A DNA stretch of 64,000 nt, taken from assembly GCA_965262365.1 (NCBI GenBank), contig OZ253541.1:1860001-1924000 (forward strand), in the 5' to 3' direction. Origin of the DNA: UBA6522 sp965262365. Its GTDB lineage: Bacteria; Pseudomonadota; Gammaproteobacteria; Steroidobacterales; Rariloculaceae. The notes below the pieces were generated by a model that was not told the origin of the DNA, ran no database searches, and saw nothing but the letters and a program-made list of their open reading frames with translations. Positions 35,187-44,183 of the stretch are shown piece after piece (position 1 is the first letter of the stretch; each line of letters starts with the position of its first letter). Position numbers and translations under genes: made by a program.

Positions 35187-36149
35187 TTACCGGTTTTCCT
35201 GATCCAAACGTCGGACTCCATGCAGGTAACTCAAGTCCAGGTATCGATGTGGGTCCGTCAACGGGGTCGCAGCACCCCCGAAGCGGCTTCGAAGGTCGAG
35301 CACAGTCTCAATACCCTTGGAGTCGAGCTCAGCCTCCGCAGTGAGCCCGGTGGCCGGGTCCAGCAACTTGCTCATGACGGCATCGGCAACCGGCGGCTTG
35401 ATAGCCGGCATTTCCCTCAACAGGAGTTCCTTCGCTGCAACGTAGTTGGATGGCTCCAGCGTCCAGCGGAGACCGGCGAGATAGCCGCGAATGAACCCAT
35501 CCAGCGCCTCGCCGTGACCGGCGATCCACGCCGGGGTAGCCGCAAAAACACCGCCCTGGTAATGGGGCACGGTATCCAGGCTGCTCTGCAGCACGCGAAA
35601 TCCGTTGGCCGCGGCAATGCTGGTGAACGGTTCGATGGTCAGCGTGCCCGCATGCTCTCCCGCACGAACGGACGCCCACCGGGCGGGTGTGGCGCCTACC
35701 GGCACAAGTTCGCAGTCCGCGGTGGACATTCCGGCCCGCTCAAGCATGTCGTAGAGCACGAAAGCGAATCCCGTATTCAACGCGTCGAGAGCCAGGGACC
35801 GCCCCCGCAAGTCGGTCCAGGTCCGGATACCGGGCTCAACGATCAGCGACAATTCGATCCGGGTGGCGCCCATGAAGGCAACAAGATCACACGACCCGAG
35901 GGACTCTACCGCGCCCTGCCCTTCCCGATACGCGACGACGTTGTCGAACGCCGTTCCGGCAACCTGGAAACGGCCGCTGAACAGATTCTCCATCTGGAAA
36001 GTGGAGCTGGGCGTGGTTTCCATGCGCACGTCCACCCCGTTTGCCCGAAAATCGCCGTGTTCGAGCGCCGCAAAAATCGGCAGGTTCGGGGCTCCCGGAA
36101 ATGCAATCAAGTCGATCTGCTGGCTGGTGTTCATCATCGCCGTGCTCAC
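35187..36149 (-). CDS. NMT1/THI5-like substrate-binding protein without signal peptide
   Basis: A 320-residue type-2 periplasmic-binding-fold protein of the NMT1/THI5/SsuA-like group: IDLIAFPGAPNLPIFAALEHGDFRANGVDV, FSGRFQVAGTAFDNVVAY, TWTDLRGRSLALDALNTGFAFVLYDML and the later YVAAKELLLREMP. No signal peptide is visible before the domain, so it is probably cytoplasmic or needs an alternative route. The start GTG 36149 overlaps the TGA of the molybdenum enzyme gene (GTGA), so it is co-translated with that enzyme and the UbiD decarboxylase. No permease or ATPase is adjacent. It may bind the pathway substrate in the cytoplasm or act as an enzyme of the THI5 kind; this is inference. Confidence 0.75.
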   Translation of the reverse strand: MSTAMMNTSQQIDLIAFPGAPNLPIFAALEHGDFRANGVDVRMETTPSSTFQMENLFSGRFQVAGTAFDNVVAYREGQGAVESLGSCDLVAFMGATRIELSLIVEPGIRTWTDLRGRSLALDALNTGFAFVLYDMLERAGMSTADCELVPVGATPARWASVRAGEHAGTLTIEPFTSIAAANGFRVLQSSLDTVPHYQGGVFAATPAWIAGHGEALDGFIRGYLAGLRWTLEPSNYVAAKELLLREMPAIKPPVADAVMSKLLDPATGLTAEAELDSKGIETVLDLRSRFGGAATPLTDPHRYLDLSYLHGVRRLDQENR

Positions 36150-38542
36150 TCTCCTGTCGCATCCGTGGAGCGCTGTGCCGCCCGGATCGCGTTCCAGACG
36201 CGCCAGGGTGTCGCCGGCATCTCGATATCCCGCACGCCATACTCCCGCAGCGCATCGACAATTGCGTTGATGACAGCGGCCGACGCGGGTGTCGTCGGGC
36301 CTTCTCCCCCGGACTTGATGCCCAGCGGATTGGTCGGTGACAGCACTTCATTGAGTTCGGTCCTGAGCGACGGAAGCTGGTCGGCGCGGCACAGGGTGTA
36401 GTCCATCAGGGAGCCGCAAATCGGCTGGCCGGAATCCGGATCGATGACGCACTGCTCCCACAGCGCCTGCCCGACGCCCTGGGCGATGCAGCCATGGGTC
36501 TGGCCGTCGACAATCAAGGGATTGATCGCCCGGCCCACGTCGTCCACGGCGACGTATCGTTCGATGCTGACCGCACCGGTCTCCGGATCGATCTCTACCT
36601 CGCACGCGGCGCAGCCATTGGGAAACACCGGCTCGTCCATTTCATGTTCCTTGACGACCGCCAGGTCACCTGTCGAGGCAAGGTCGAACCAGCCCACCGA
36701 CTTCCCGAGGCCGGGAATCCGAAACACGCCATCGTCAAAGGTCACGTCGGACTCCGCCACGCCGAACCGCTGCGCGGCAACCTCGGTCGCTTTTTCGATG
36801 AGGTCCCGGGACGCCCCATAAATGATGGTGGCAGCCTGACGCATGGATCGCCCGGAGTGTGAGCCGCCGCCCGCCTTTACGATGTCGGTATCGCCAAGGA
36901 CGATCCTGACCGCATCCGCGGGAACGGCCAGGAAGTCCGCGGTAACCTGCGCGAAGCTCGTCTCCTGACCCTGACCGGTGGGCTGAGTGCCGATGACCAC
37001 TTCGACCACGCCGGAGGACTTGACCGTGAGTTCGGCGCGCTCGCCCGGCGCGCCGATGGAGGACTCCACGTAGTTGGCGAACCCCCGGCCCAGGCACTTG
37101 CCTCTTGCACGGGCCGCTGTCTCGCGCACGGGGAACCCCTCCCAGTCCACCAGGGCGAGCGCCGTGTCCATGTTGGTTTCGTATTCACCGCTGTCGTACC
37201 TGACTCCAAGGGGATTCGTGTATGGCATGGCATCCGCGGGGACAAGATTCCTGCGCCGCAATTCGATCGGATCAAAACCCAACTCCCGGGCAGCCGTGTC
37301 TATCAGGCGCTCGAGTGCGTGAGTGACCTCGGGCCGCCCGGAACTGCGGTAGGCCTGGGTCGGCGCCGTGTTGGAAAAGACGGCTCTCGCCCGGGCCGCC
37401 GCGGCGTCAAAGCGGTAGCCGCCGGTCACCAGCGCGATGCCCTTGCCCAACGGCGACAGCGATACGATCCAGGCTCCGACGTTGCTCAGGTTCGAGGCCC
37501 TGTAGCCCAGGAATCGTCCGTGGGCGTTCAGCGCCAGTTCGACCTCGGTAACCAGATCCCTGGCCTGGTAGTCGCTCAGGAAGGACTCGGATCGAGTGGC
37601 CGTGTACTTGACCGGGCGGCCAAGCCGCCTGGCGGCCCACAGTGCGAGACAATACTCCGTGTAGACACGGTTCTTGGTACCGAAGTTGCCGCCGACGTCA
37701 AAGCACAGGATCCGCAGGGCATCGGGATCCTCTCCCAACGCAGCAGCAATCTGGTGTTTGTGGCGCACCGCGCCGTTGCTGCCCGCGTAGAGCGTGTAGC
37801 GGCCGCTGTCGGGATCGAATGCAGCCAGTGCCGCACGGGGCTCCAGCGGCACGCCGGTAATCCGCCCGATCCGAAAGGTCATCTGCAAAACGTGATCCGC
37901 CGCTTCGAAGGCCGCTGCCGTGGCTTCAGGGTCACCGAAGGTCGTGTCACAACACACGTTGTCCGGCACTTCCTCCCAGATCGAAGGAGCATCCGGACCG
38001 GCGGCCGCCAAGCTGTCGGCCACCCAGGGCAAGGGCTCGTAGTCAACGTAAACAGCCTCCGAGGCATCAATCGCCTGTTCGCGGGTCTCCGCCACCACCA
38101 TGGCGACAGGCTCGCCAACATGGCGCACCTTGTGCTCGGGGAGCACCGCGTGCGGTCCGGCAAATATCGGTCCGCCGCCCGGCGCCCTGAGTTTCAAGTC
38201 CGTACGCGTGGACGGCACCGGGCTGTGAGGGATGGCCCCCAATCCGCCGGCCGCGCAGTCTCTGCCCGTGAATACGGCCGCAACGCCAGGCATCGTTTGC
38301 GCCGCGCTGGTATCCACACCCAGGATTCGGGCGTGGGGATACAACGAGCGAACCATGGCCGCATGGAGTTGCCCGGGAAGATTGAAATCATCGCTGAAAC
38401 GTCCCCGGCCGGTGAGGAGCCTGGCGTCCTCCCTGCGGGGCACGGATCGTCCGATGGAACGAAACCTTCGTTCGTCGAACCCGGGAGCCTGCGCCGCAGG
38501 CAATCGCGGCTGCGCATTTGCTCTCATCCCCGGCGCTCTCAT
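36146..38542 (-). CDS. CoxL-type molybdenum hydroxylase large subunit (xanthine dehydrogenase family)
   Basis: From ATG 38542, overlapping the UbiD stop (ATGA), the protein has 798 residues. It matches the molybdopterin-binding subunit of the xanthine dehydrogenase/CO dehydrogenase family. The N-terminal domain begins with RSVPRREDARLLTGRGRFSDD, as in CoxL-type proteins. GGNFGTKNRVYTEY and AYRSSGRPE are molybdopterin-contacting loops, GTQPTGQGQET lies at the cofactor, and the catalytic Glu is expected in GIKSGGEGPTTP near the C-terminus. Such enzymes hydroxylate aromatic or aldehyde substrates using water. The usual FAD and [2Fe-2S] subunits are missing next to it: UbiD is upstream and a binding protein downstream. 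They may be elsewhere, or electrons may leave differently. Confidence 0.9.
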   Translation of the reverse strand: MRAPGMRANAQPRLPAAQAPGFDERRFRSIGRSVPRREDARLLTGRGRFSDDFNLPGQLHAAMVRSLYPHARILGVDTSAAQTMPGVAAVFTGRDCAAGGLGAIPHSPVPSTRTDLKLRAPGGGPIFAGPHAVLPEHKVRHVGEPVAMVVAETREQAIDASEAVYVDYEPLPWVADSLAAAGPDAPSIWEEVPDNVCCDTTFGDPEATAAAFEAADHVLQMTFRIGRITGVPLEPRAALAAFDPDSGRYTLYAGSNGAVRHKHQIAAALGEDPDALRILCFDVGGNFGTKNRVYTEYCLALWAARRLGRPVKYTATRSESFLSDYQARDLVTEVELALNAHGRFLGYRASNLSNVGAWIVSLSPLGKGIALVTGGYRFDAAAARARAVFSNTAPTQAYRSSGRPEVTHALERLIDTAARELGFDPIELRRRNLVPADAMPYTNPLGVRYDSGEYETNMDTALALVDWEGFPVRETAARARGKCLGRGFANYVESSIGAPGERAELTVKSSGVVEVVIGTQPTGQGQETSFAQVTADFLAVPADAVRIVLGDTDIVKAGGGSHSGRSMRQAATIIYGASRDLIEKATEVAAQRFGVAESDVTFDDGVFRIPGLGKSVGWFDLASTGDLAVVKEHEMDEPVFPNGCAACEVEIDPETGAVSIERYVAVDDVGRAINPLIVDGQTHGCIAQGVGQALWEQCVIDPDSGQPICGSLMDYTLCRADQLPSLRTELNEVLSPTNPLGIKSGGEGPTTPASAAVINAIVDALREYGVRDIEMPATPWRVWNAIRAAQRSTDATGE

Positions 38543-40158
38543 CCCTGGCTTACAGGAGTTTCCGGATCGACTCCCGAACGTCTGCGGAGCCACGAATTCG
38601 CCCCGTTCTCGGTCCACCTTCCGGCGACCGCATTTTGTGCAAACGCCTCCCAGGCGTCGGTCCATTCGCCCATGGCGTAGCCGTGCCACGGATTTTGCGG
38701 TGACAATTCCGGCAGTTTGAGTTCCTCCCAGATCGCCCGGGCGTTTTCCATGTGCTCCCGAGCCGGAAGCGCCAACGGCGTCATCGGCCCCTTGCGGGTG
38801 GCGTCGACCAGGATGCCGGACTCCGACTCCGCGGACGCCCCCTTGGGGCCGTGGCCGCGACTGCGCCCGGAAACGATCCGGATATCGTCCGCGGGATTCA
38901 TCCGGTACGCCAGCGACCAGAAAATGGCGTCGGTGTTCAGCGGATCGATGTCCTCACTCAGGGCGATGACGATCTTGCCGCACTGGGCCTGCAGGGTCGA
39001 TGCGCCCTCGATTCCTCGCCAGACTTCCTCCCGCGCCGTTCCCGCGCTGAAACGCAGGAAAATCACCGGTCGCAGGTTGGTCAGGGGCTCGTGCATGGTG
39101 ACGCTCAGGATCCCCCGGACCTTCAGTTCATCCCGCAGATGTGCCAGGAACAACGGCTCGTAGGCGACTTTCTTGAGCACGCTGGACTCGCTGGGCGTCA
39201 CCTGACTGACGATGGAGGCAAACACCGGCGAGCGTTTCCGGGTGATCGCGGTGACCTGCATCGACATGTTGAAGTCTTCCAGTGCCACGTGGCCGTGACT
39301 TTCCCCGAAGGGACCTTCGGGCTCGAGTCTTTCGGTGTCGATCAGGCCTTCCACGACGATCTCCGCATCGGCCGGCACTTCCAGGTCTACCGACACAGCC
39401 CTCGCGATACGGATCGGCGCACCGACGATCCCCCCGGCAACGGCCATTTCATCCTGTCCCACGGGCAGCTTTTGCGGACCGCTGTAGGCAACCGCAGGAG
39501 GCGCGCCAACGGCAATGGCGCACGGCATGGGCTCGCCGCGCGCGCGATACTTTTGCCAGTGCAAGTAGCCGCCCGCTCCACCGATCCGCGTCGCCATGCG
39601 CACGCCGAGACGATCGTTCGCCTTCAACGCCGCCCGATACGTACCCATGTTGCGAACACCCGTGTCAGGGTCGCGGGTGATGACCAGCGTCGCCACGAGG
39701 TAGGGAGCCGCGTCGTAACCCGGAGTTGAAATCGGCACGGGGAGTGCGTCGAGCCCGCCGCCCGGCCGGGTCAAAGCTTCGCCTTGAATGACGACCTCCT
39801 GGCAGGTCGGCGAATCCACGCTCACCGGGGGGACCGGATTCTTCATGGCGTGCAGCCACCTGGCGCCGATCTCCTCCACTGCCACACCCATGCCCACGGC
39901 GTAGATTTGCGGCGTCGCCGCCAGGGCGCCCACGGCGACGGGCATCGGGTACGCCTGCCCCCCGGGGCCGGTGACGCGGGTAAAGAGAAATGCCGAGCGC
40001 TCCGACTCCCGGAGTCCACCCTGGAACTGCCACCGAACCAGCGGATGCAGTTCAGTGTTCTTGTCGATGGGCCGATCGATTCGACGCAGCAAACCGCGCG
40101 CCTCAAGGCGGGCCAGGTGATCCTGGAAGTCCGGATAGCCGGCGTCGTCCTGACTCAT
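38539..40158 (-). CDS. UbiD-family prenylated-FMN decarboxylase
   Basis: A 539-residue member of the UbiD family, reversible (de)carboxylases of aromatic and unsaturated acids that need prenylated FMN. The cofactor-binding part has RNMGTYRAALKANDRLGVRM. The catalytic Glu-Arg-Glu network is partly visible in LEPEGPFGESHGHVAL, and VASIVSQVTPSES-like spacing (FASIVSQVTPSESSVLKKVAYE) is kept in two blocks. The protein is longer than the E. coli enzyme and closer to the 'UbiD-like' set associated with aromatic catabolism. No UbiX flavin prenyltransferase is in the window. It heads a tightly overlapped operon with the CoxL-type subunit and a binding protein, and is divergent from a TctC-type binding-protein gene. 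Confidence 0.92.
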   Translation of the reverse strand: MSQDDAGYPDFQDHLARLEARGLLRRIDRPIDKNTELHPLVRWQFQGGLRESERSAFLFTRVTGPGGQAYPMPVAVGALAATPQIYAVGMGVAVEEIGARWLHAMKNPVPPVSVDSPTCQEVVIQGEALTRPGGGLDALPVPISTPGYDAAPYLVATLVITRDPDTGVRNMGTYRAALKANDRLGVRMATRIGGAGGYLHWQKYRARGEPMPCAIAVGAPPAVAYSGPQKLPVGQDEMAVAGGIVGAPIRIARAVSVDLEVPADAEIVVEGLIDTERLEPEGPFGESHGHVALEDFNMSMQVTAITRKRSPVFASIVSQVTPSESSVLKKVAYEPLFLAHLRDELKVRGILSVTMHEPLTNLRPVIFLRFSAGTAREEVWRGIEGASTLQAQCGKIVIALSEDIDPLNTDAIFWSLAYRMNPADDIRIVSGRSRGHGPKGASAESESGILVDATRKGPMTPLALPAREHMENARAIWEELKLPELSPQNPWHGYAMGEWTDAWEAFAQNAVAGRWTENGANSWLRRRSGVDPETPVSQG

Positions 40159-40226
40159 CGTATAACACCCATGGGTGGGCTATTATCCGCAAATGCCCGG
40201 TCAACCACTACCACCTCGGGCGTCGC

Positions 40227-41267
40227 GTGCGAGTTAGACGACCCCCGTTACCGTTCCCGCGTTGCGTATTGCTGATAGCAATGGCGCTGGCCGACATCGC
40301 ATTTGCGCAGGGCGACGTCGAATTCTATACCGATCGCACTATCACCATTCTGGTCGGCTCCGGAGTCGGCGGCACGACCGATACGACCGCACGCCTCATC
40401 GCACGGCATCTGCGCACGCATCTGCCGGGGAACCCGGCGGTCATCGTGCAGAACATGCCCGGCGGCGGAAGCGTCACCATGGCGAACCACGTCTATCGCT
40501 CGGCGCCCCGGGACGGGACCGTGCTCGGCTACGCCCTCCCGGGCATCGTCACGGCGCAGTTGATGGAACCCGACCGGGCCCGATACGACGCCCGCCGCTT
40601 CAACTGGATCGGTTCGGCGCTGAAGTACACCGGGGTCGTCTCGGTTCTGGCAACGGCGCCGGCCACCACCATCGAGCAGGCGCAATATACCCGGCTCTTC
40701 ATCGGCACCACCGGTCGGGGTTCGCCGGCGCACCAGTTTCCCGCCATGGCCCAGGCGATCCTCGGGCTGCAGTTCGACATGATCACCGGCTACGAGAGCA
40801 GCAACGACGTCGTGCTGGCCATGGAACGGGGTGAGGTACACGGGCAGTCAAGCAGCCTGAAGTATTGGGCCATCTCCAGACCGAATTGGCTCGAAGAAGG
40901 CCGACTCGTGCACTTGCTTTACGTCGGCCCGCGCAGTCCGCTGGCCGTGCCGGACGTACCCTATCTGCGCGATCTGGTGTCGACCGAGCATGAACGGACC
41001 TTGATTGACTTCATCGAGATCGGTTCGAACCTGGGCTGGCCGCTGTTCGCACCTCCGGAAGTGCCTGCGGCTCGGGTCGAGTTCTTGCGCGCCGCGTTTT
41101 CGCGTCTGATGACCGATACGGCGTTCGAAGAAGCCGTCGAAGATACGCTGAGAGCCCGGCTGAACCCCTCGGTGGGCGAAGAAATGACCGAATTCGTGGA
41201 CCAGGCGCTGCGCACACCCCATGAAACCGTTTCCGAAGTGAAGGCGATTCTCGGCCTTGACGGGTAA
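40227..41267 (+). CDS. TctC/Bug-family solute-binding protein, orphan
   Basis: A protein of about 346 residues if the GTG at 40227 is the start, giving a basic then hydrophobic leader ending DIAFAQ. The mature part fits the tripartite tricarboxylate transporter receptor family: ITILVGSGVGGTTDTTARLIARHL, NPAVIVQNMPGGGSVTMANHVY, and DGTVLGYALPG. These proteins bind carboxylates and aromatic acids with high affinity. No TctA or TctB follows. It is divergent from UbiD and may deliver the carboxylated aromatic handled by that operon. The start is uncertain: no clear ribosome site, and longer frames exist. The end overlaps a possible TTG start of the DUF5916 gene. Confidence 0.85.
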   Translation: MRVRRPPLPFPRCVLLIAMALADIAFAQGDVEFYTDRTITILVGSGVGGTTDTTARLIARHLRTHLPGNPAVIVQNMPGGGSVTMANHVYRSAPRDGTVLGYALPGIVTAQLMEPDRARYDARRFNWIGSALKYTGVVSVLATAPATTIEQAQYTRLFIGTTGRGSPAHQFPAMAQAILGLQFDMITGYESSNDVVLAMERGEVHGQSSSLKYWAISRPNWLEEGRLVHLLYVGPRSPLAVPDVPYLRDLVSTEHERTLIDFIEIGSNLGWPLFAPPEVPAARVEFLRAAFSRLMTDTAFEEAVEDTLRARLNPSVGEEMTEFVDQALRTPHETVSEVKAILGLDG

Positions 41268-43492
41268 CCGAAGCACGTTCGAAATGGCTGTGGCGCTCGC
41301 TCTGTTCGCGGCGGCGCCATACCCGCAGGCGAGTGCGCAGTCGATCTATGCGCCGAACAAGATTGTCGAGGTGGTTGAGGCCGACGTTCCTCCCCGGATC
41401 GACGGCGTGCTCGACGAGGACATCTGGGCAAACGCGGCGGTGGTGACGGATCTCCACCAGATGGATCCGATCGAGTACTCGGAACCGTCCGAGAGGAGCG
41501 AGTTCTACCTCGTCTACGACAAGGACGCACTCTACGTCGGCGCGCGAGTCTTGGACAGTCAGCCCGATCGGATCGCGGCGAACATTCTTCGCCAGGGCGC
41601 CAACATCACCAATGACGATCTGCTCCTTGTCATACTCGATCCCTACAACAACGGCCGTGAGGGCTACCAGTTTCAGTTGAATCCCAACGGGGTTCGTTAT
41701 GAAGGCCTGTTTCTGGGGGCGAGCCAGATGCAGTGGAACTGGGACGGCATCTGGCAGGCAGCGGCGACGCAGGATGGCGAGGGCTGGCTGGCCGAGATGG
41801 CGATTCCCTTCAAGACCCTGTCCTTCGACGCCGGGAACGACACATGGGGCATCAACTTCGGACGCAGAAGCCAGTCGAAGAATGAACGCATGGCCTGGGT
41901 TTCGCGCAATCGCACGCAGGCGCCGTCCATCTCGGGCCGCGCGATCGGCCTGCGGGGAATGGATCAGGGACGGGGACTGGATGTCGTCCCGTCGGTGAGC
42001 GCCACGGACAGGAAGGACTTCTTTCCCGCGAGCAGCAACTCGCGACTGGACCCCTCGCTTGACGTCTTCTACCGGCTCACACCCGGTCTCAACGGCTCCT
42101 TGACGATCAACACGGACTTTTCCGCCACCGAAGTGGATGACCGGCAGGTCAATCTCACGCGTTTCGGGTTGTTCTTTCCGGAGAAGCGCGACTTCTTTCT
42201 TCAGGACGCAAGCGCATTCGAATTCGGCGGAATCGGCAGCCAGACTTTCACTCAGTTGTCTCGCGTTCTGGATCAAAACGCACGTCCGTTCTTTTCTCGC
42301 AGAATCGGGTTGAGCCGATCCGGCCAACCCGTCGATCTCAACTACGGCGGCAAACTGAGCGGCCGGGTGGGACCATGGACGCTGGGCTCGCTGGCGATCC
42401 GTCAGGACGCCTTTGGTTCCGTCGAAGCGACGGACCTCTTTGTCGGACGAGCTGCGCTCAACGTGCTGGCGGAATCCTCGGTCGGCGTCATCACGACGTA
42501 CGGGGACCCCCGCTCCAATCGGGACAACAGCCTGATGGGCGTCGATTTCCGGTACCTGAATACCCGCCTTCCGGGCAGTCTGATCTTGCAGGCGGAGGCC
42601 TGGTACCAGAAGACGGAAACCGAGGGTCTCCTCGGCGACGATGCCGCGTACGGACTGCGGGTTCGCCTGCCCGGACTGACGGGACTTCGCGCCGGCCTCG
42701 GTTTCAAGGAGGTCCAGGCCAACTTCAATCCGGCGTTGGGTTACCTCAATCGCGCGGGAATTCGCGACTTTTCCGCGGAGATTGGTTGGATTCACCGCAG
42801 ACCCCAGGAGGCTCGCATCCGGACGATTAACAGCCTCATCGGGTACCAGCGCGTGAATCATATCGGGGGTGGCCTGCAGAGTGAGGTGCTCGATGCGCGT
42901 GTGATCGCTTTTTTCCAATACCGCGGGCGACAGCGTTCGTCTCCTCTTCCGGGATAACAGGGAAGTGCTGCGCAAGCCGTTTACTATCTGGAAGCCCGAT
43001 TCCAGCTCGGGGGAAGAACCGATCGTCATATCCGCCGGCGAGTACTCGTATGCCGCGCCCGCCCTGTACCTCCAGAGCGAGTCCTCTCGAAAGCTATCCG
43101 GCCGAGCGACCTTCCGACGCGGCGGATTCTACGGCGGCGAACGGAACAACATCGAAACGCAGGCAACTTGGTTTCCGACCCATCACTTTCGGGGCTTCGT
43201 AGCCTACAACTACAACGATATCGAACTACCCGAGGGCGATTTTGCCCTCAGGCTGGCCCGTGTAGGCCTCGACATCATCTTCTCCAACACCCTCTCCTGG
43301 GCCAGCCTGATCCAATACGACAACAGCTCGGAGACGATCGGGATCAACAGCCGCCTGCACTGGATACCGCAGGCGGGACGTGAGGGGTTCATCGTCCTGA
43401 ACCACAACCTCCTCGACCTGGAGCGCAACGACAGCTTTCATTCGAGCTTGACCGGGCTCAGCATGAAATTCAGCTACACATTTCGCTTTTAG
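41257..43492 (+). pseudogene. Frameshifted DUF5916/CBM9-like gene
   Basis: The sequence reads as one homologue of the DUF5916 protein at 27530-29773 if one base is dropped near 42915. Frame one (41257-42957, 566 codons) gives the leader, the CBM9-like part (IDGVLDEDIWANAAVV, QLNPNGVRYEGLF) and most of the barrel, then runs into an unrelated tail and stops. The +1 frame (about 42917-43492) gives FRDNREVLRKPF and continues, matching the paralogue through GRNN-type regions to the C-terminal FSYTFRF. The inferred full protein is about 740 residues. The mutation lies at a T6C2 run. It could be a real inactivating indel or an assembly error. Start: TTG 41257 or ATG 41284. Confidence 0.85.
42909..42917 (+). 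other. Indel site in the DUF5916 gene
   Basis: The run of six T and two C is where the reading frame must shift by +1. Removing one base restores GCT TTT TTC AAT ACC GCG and continuity with the downstream frame and with the intact paralogue. Confidence 0.75.
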
Positions 43493-43568
43493 CCCCAATA
43501 TCGGAGCTGGTCCGCGTTTCTCACGAATCTGCTACCGCGACCGCCCATCGGCGCGCGGAGGCAGCAGC

Positions 43569-44051
43569 TCATTCCAGCCGGGTCAGCGTCGTGAGCGTCG
43601 TGACTCCAGCGGCGTTTGTCGAGGTGATTACCAGCGTGTCGCCGATTACCTCATACTCCCAGTCGGCCGTCACCCCCATCGCGCCCGGAATCCTGGCGAC
43701 GACGATGTTTCGCGTGAGCCTTGAGTCCGAAACTTCATAAGTGCCGGCATTCGCAACGAACGTATTGAACGCCGCGACCAGATCTTCGCCCGAGGCCTGC
43801 CGCAACTGCTGCTGCACAACCATGAGGTCGGGTCTGGGTTCGGTGCCGGGGATGAACATGATGGCGTAGTAACGATCGGTGAACAGGTACAGACTCGGCT
43901 GCGGGTCGGACATCGTGATGGACTCATCGCCCACTATTTCGGTTCGTTCCTGTACCTCCCACACGCCCTTCAGCGAGCCCTGGGCCTGGACGGCGGTCAC
44001 CAGACACAAGCCCGCGAGCGATATCGCCATGGTCCGAAGACAGGTCTTCAT
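43569..44051 (-). CDS. Exported lipocalin-like small protein
   Basis: From ATG 44051 (GGGAGGAG six bases upstream) the protein has 160 residues, with a signal peptide ending AVQAQ. The mature part begins GSLKGVWEVQERTEI, then LYLFTDRYYAIMFIPG and AGTYEVSDSRL and ends ITSTNAAGVTTLTTLTRLE. This beta-rich pattern, starting with a Gly-x-Trp, is that of the lipocalin-like (DUF-type) domain used for small-molecule binding. It is a lone gene on the minus strand, 76 bases from the convergent DUF5916 remnant. The ligand is unknown. Confidence 0.7.
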   Translation of the reverse strand: MKTCLRTMAISLAGLCLVTAVQAQGSLKGVWEVQERTEIVGDESITMSDPQPSLYLFTDRYYAIMFIPGTEPRPDLMVVQQQLRQASGEDLVAAFNTFVANAGTYEVSDSRLTRNIVVARIPGAMGVTADWEYEVIGDTLVITSTNAAGVTTLTTLTRLE

Positions 44052-44183
44052 CAAACTCCTCCCGCTATCCCAACGCCTCGAATCCGAGCGCCTCCATTGA
44101 ACAAATACCAACGCCTCCGGAGCATGGCACGCACGCGGCACATAAACGCCCTCACCACGAATTCCGGTGAGCGATGAACGCTT

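Noticed and set aside
37319..38680. Plus-strand frame of about 450 codons opposite the CoxL-type gene
   Set aside because: Basic, low-complexity translation typical of an antisense frame in GC-rich DNA; the minus strand has conserved molybdopterin motifs.
42909..42916. Programmed -1 frameshift at the T6 run
   Set aside because: A -1 shift leads into the wrong frame; a +1 shift is needed, and the run does not look like a known +1 site. An indel is simpler.
41011..43029. Very long minus-strand open frame opposite the DUF5916 gene
   Set aside because: It mirrors a GC-rich coding gene on the other strand, and the translation has no recognisable domain. The plus strand shows clear homology to the paralogue.
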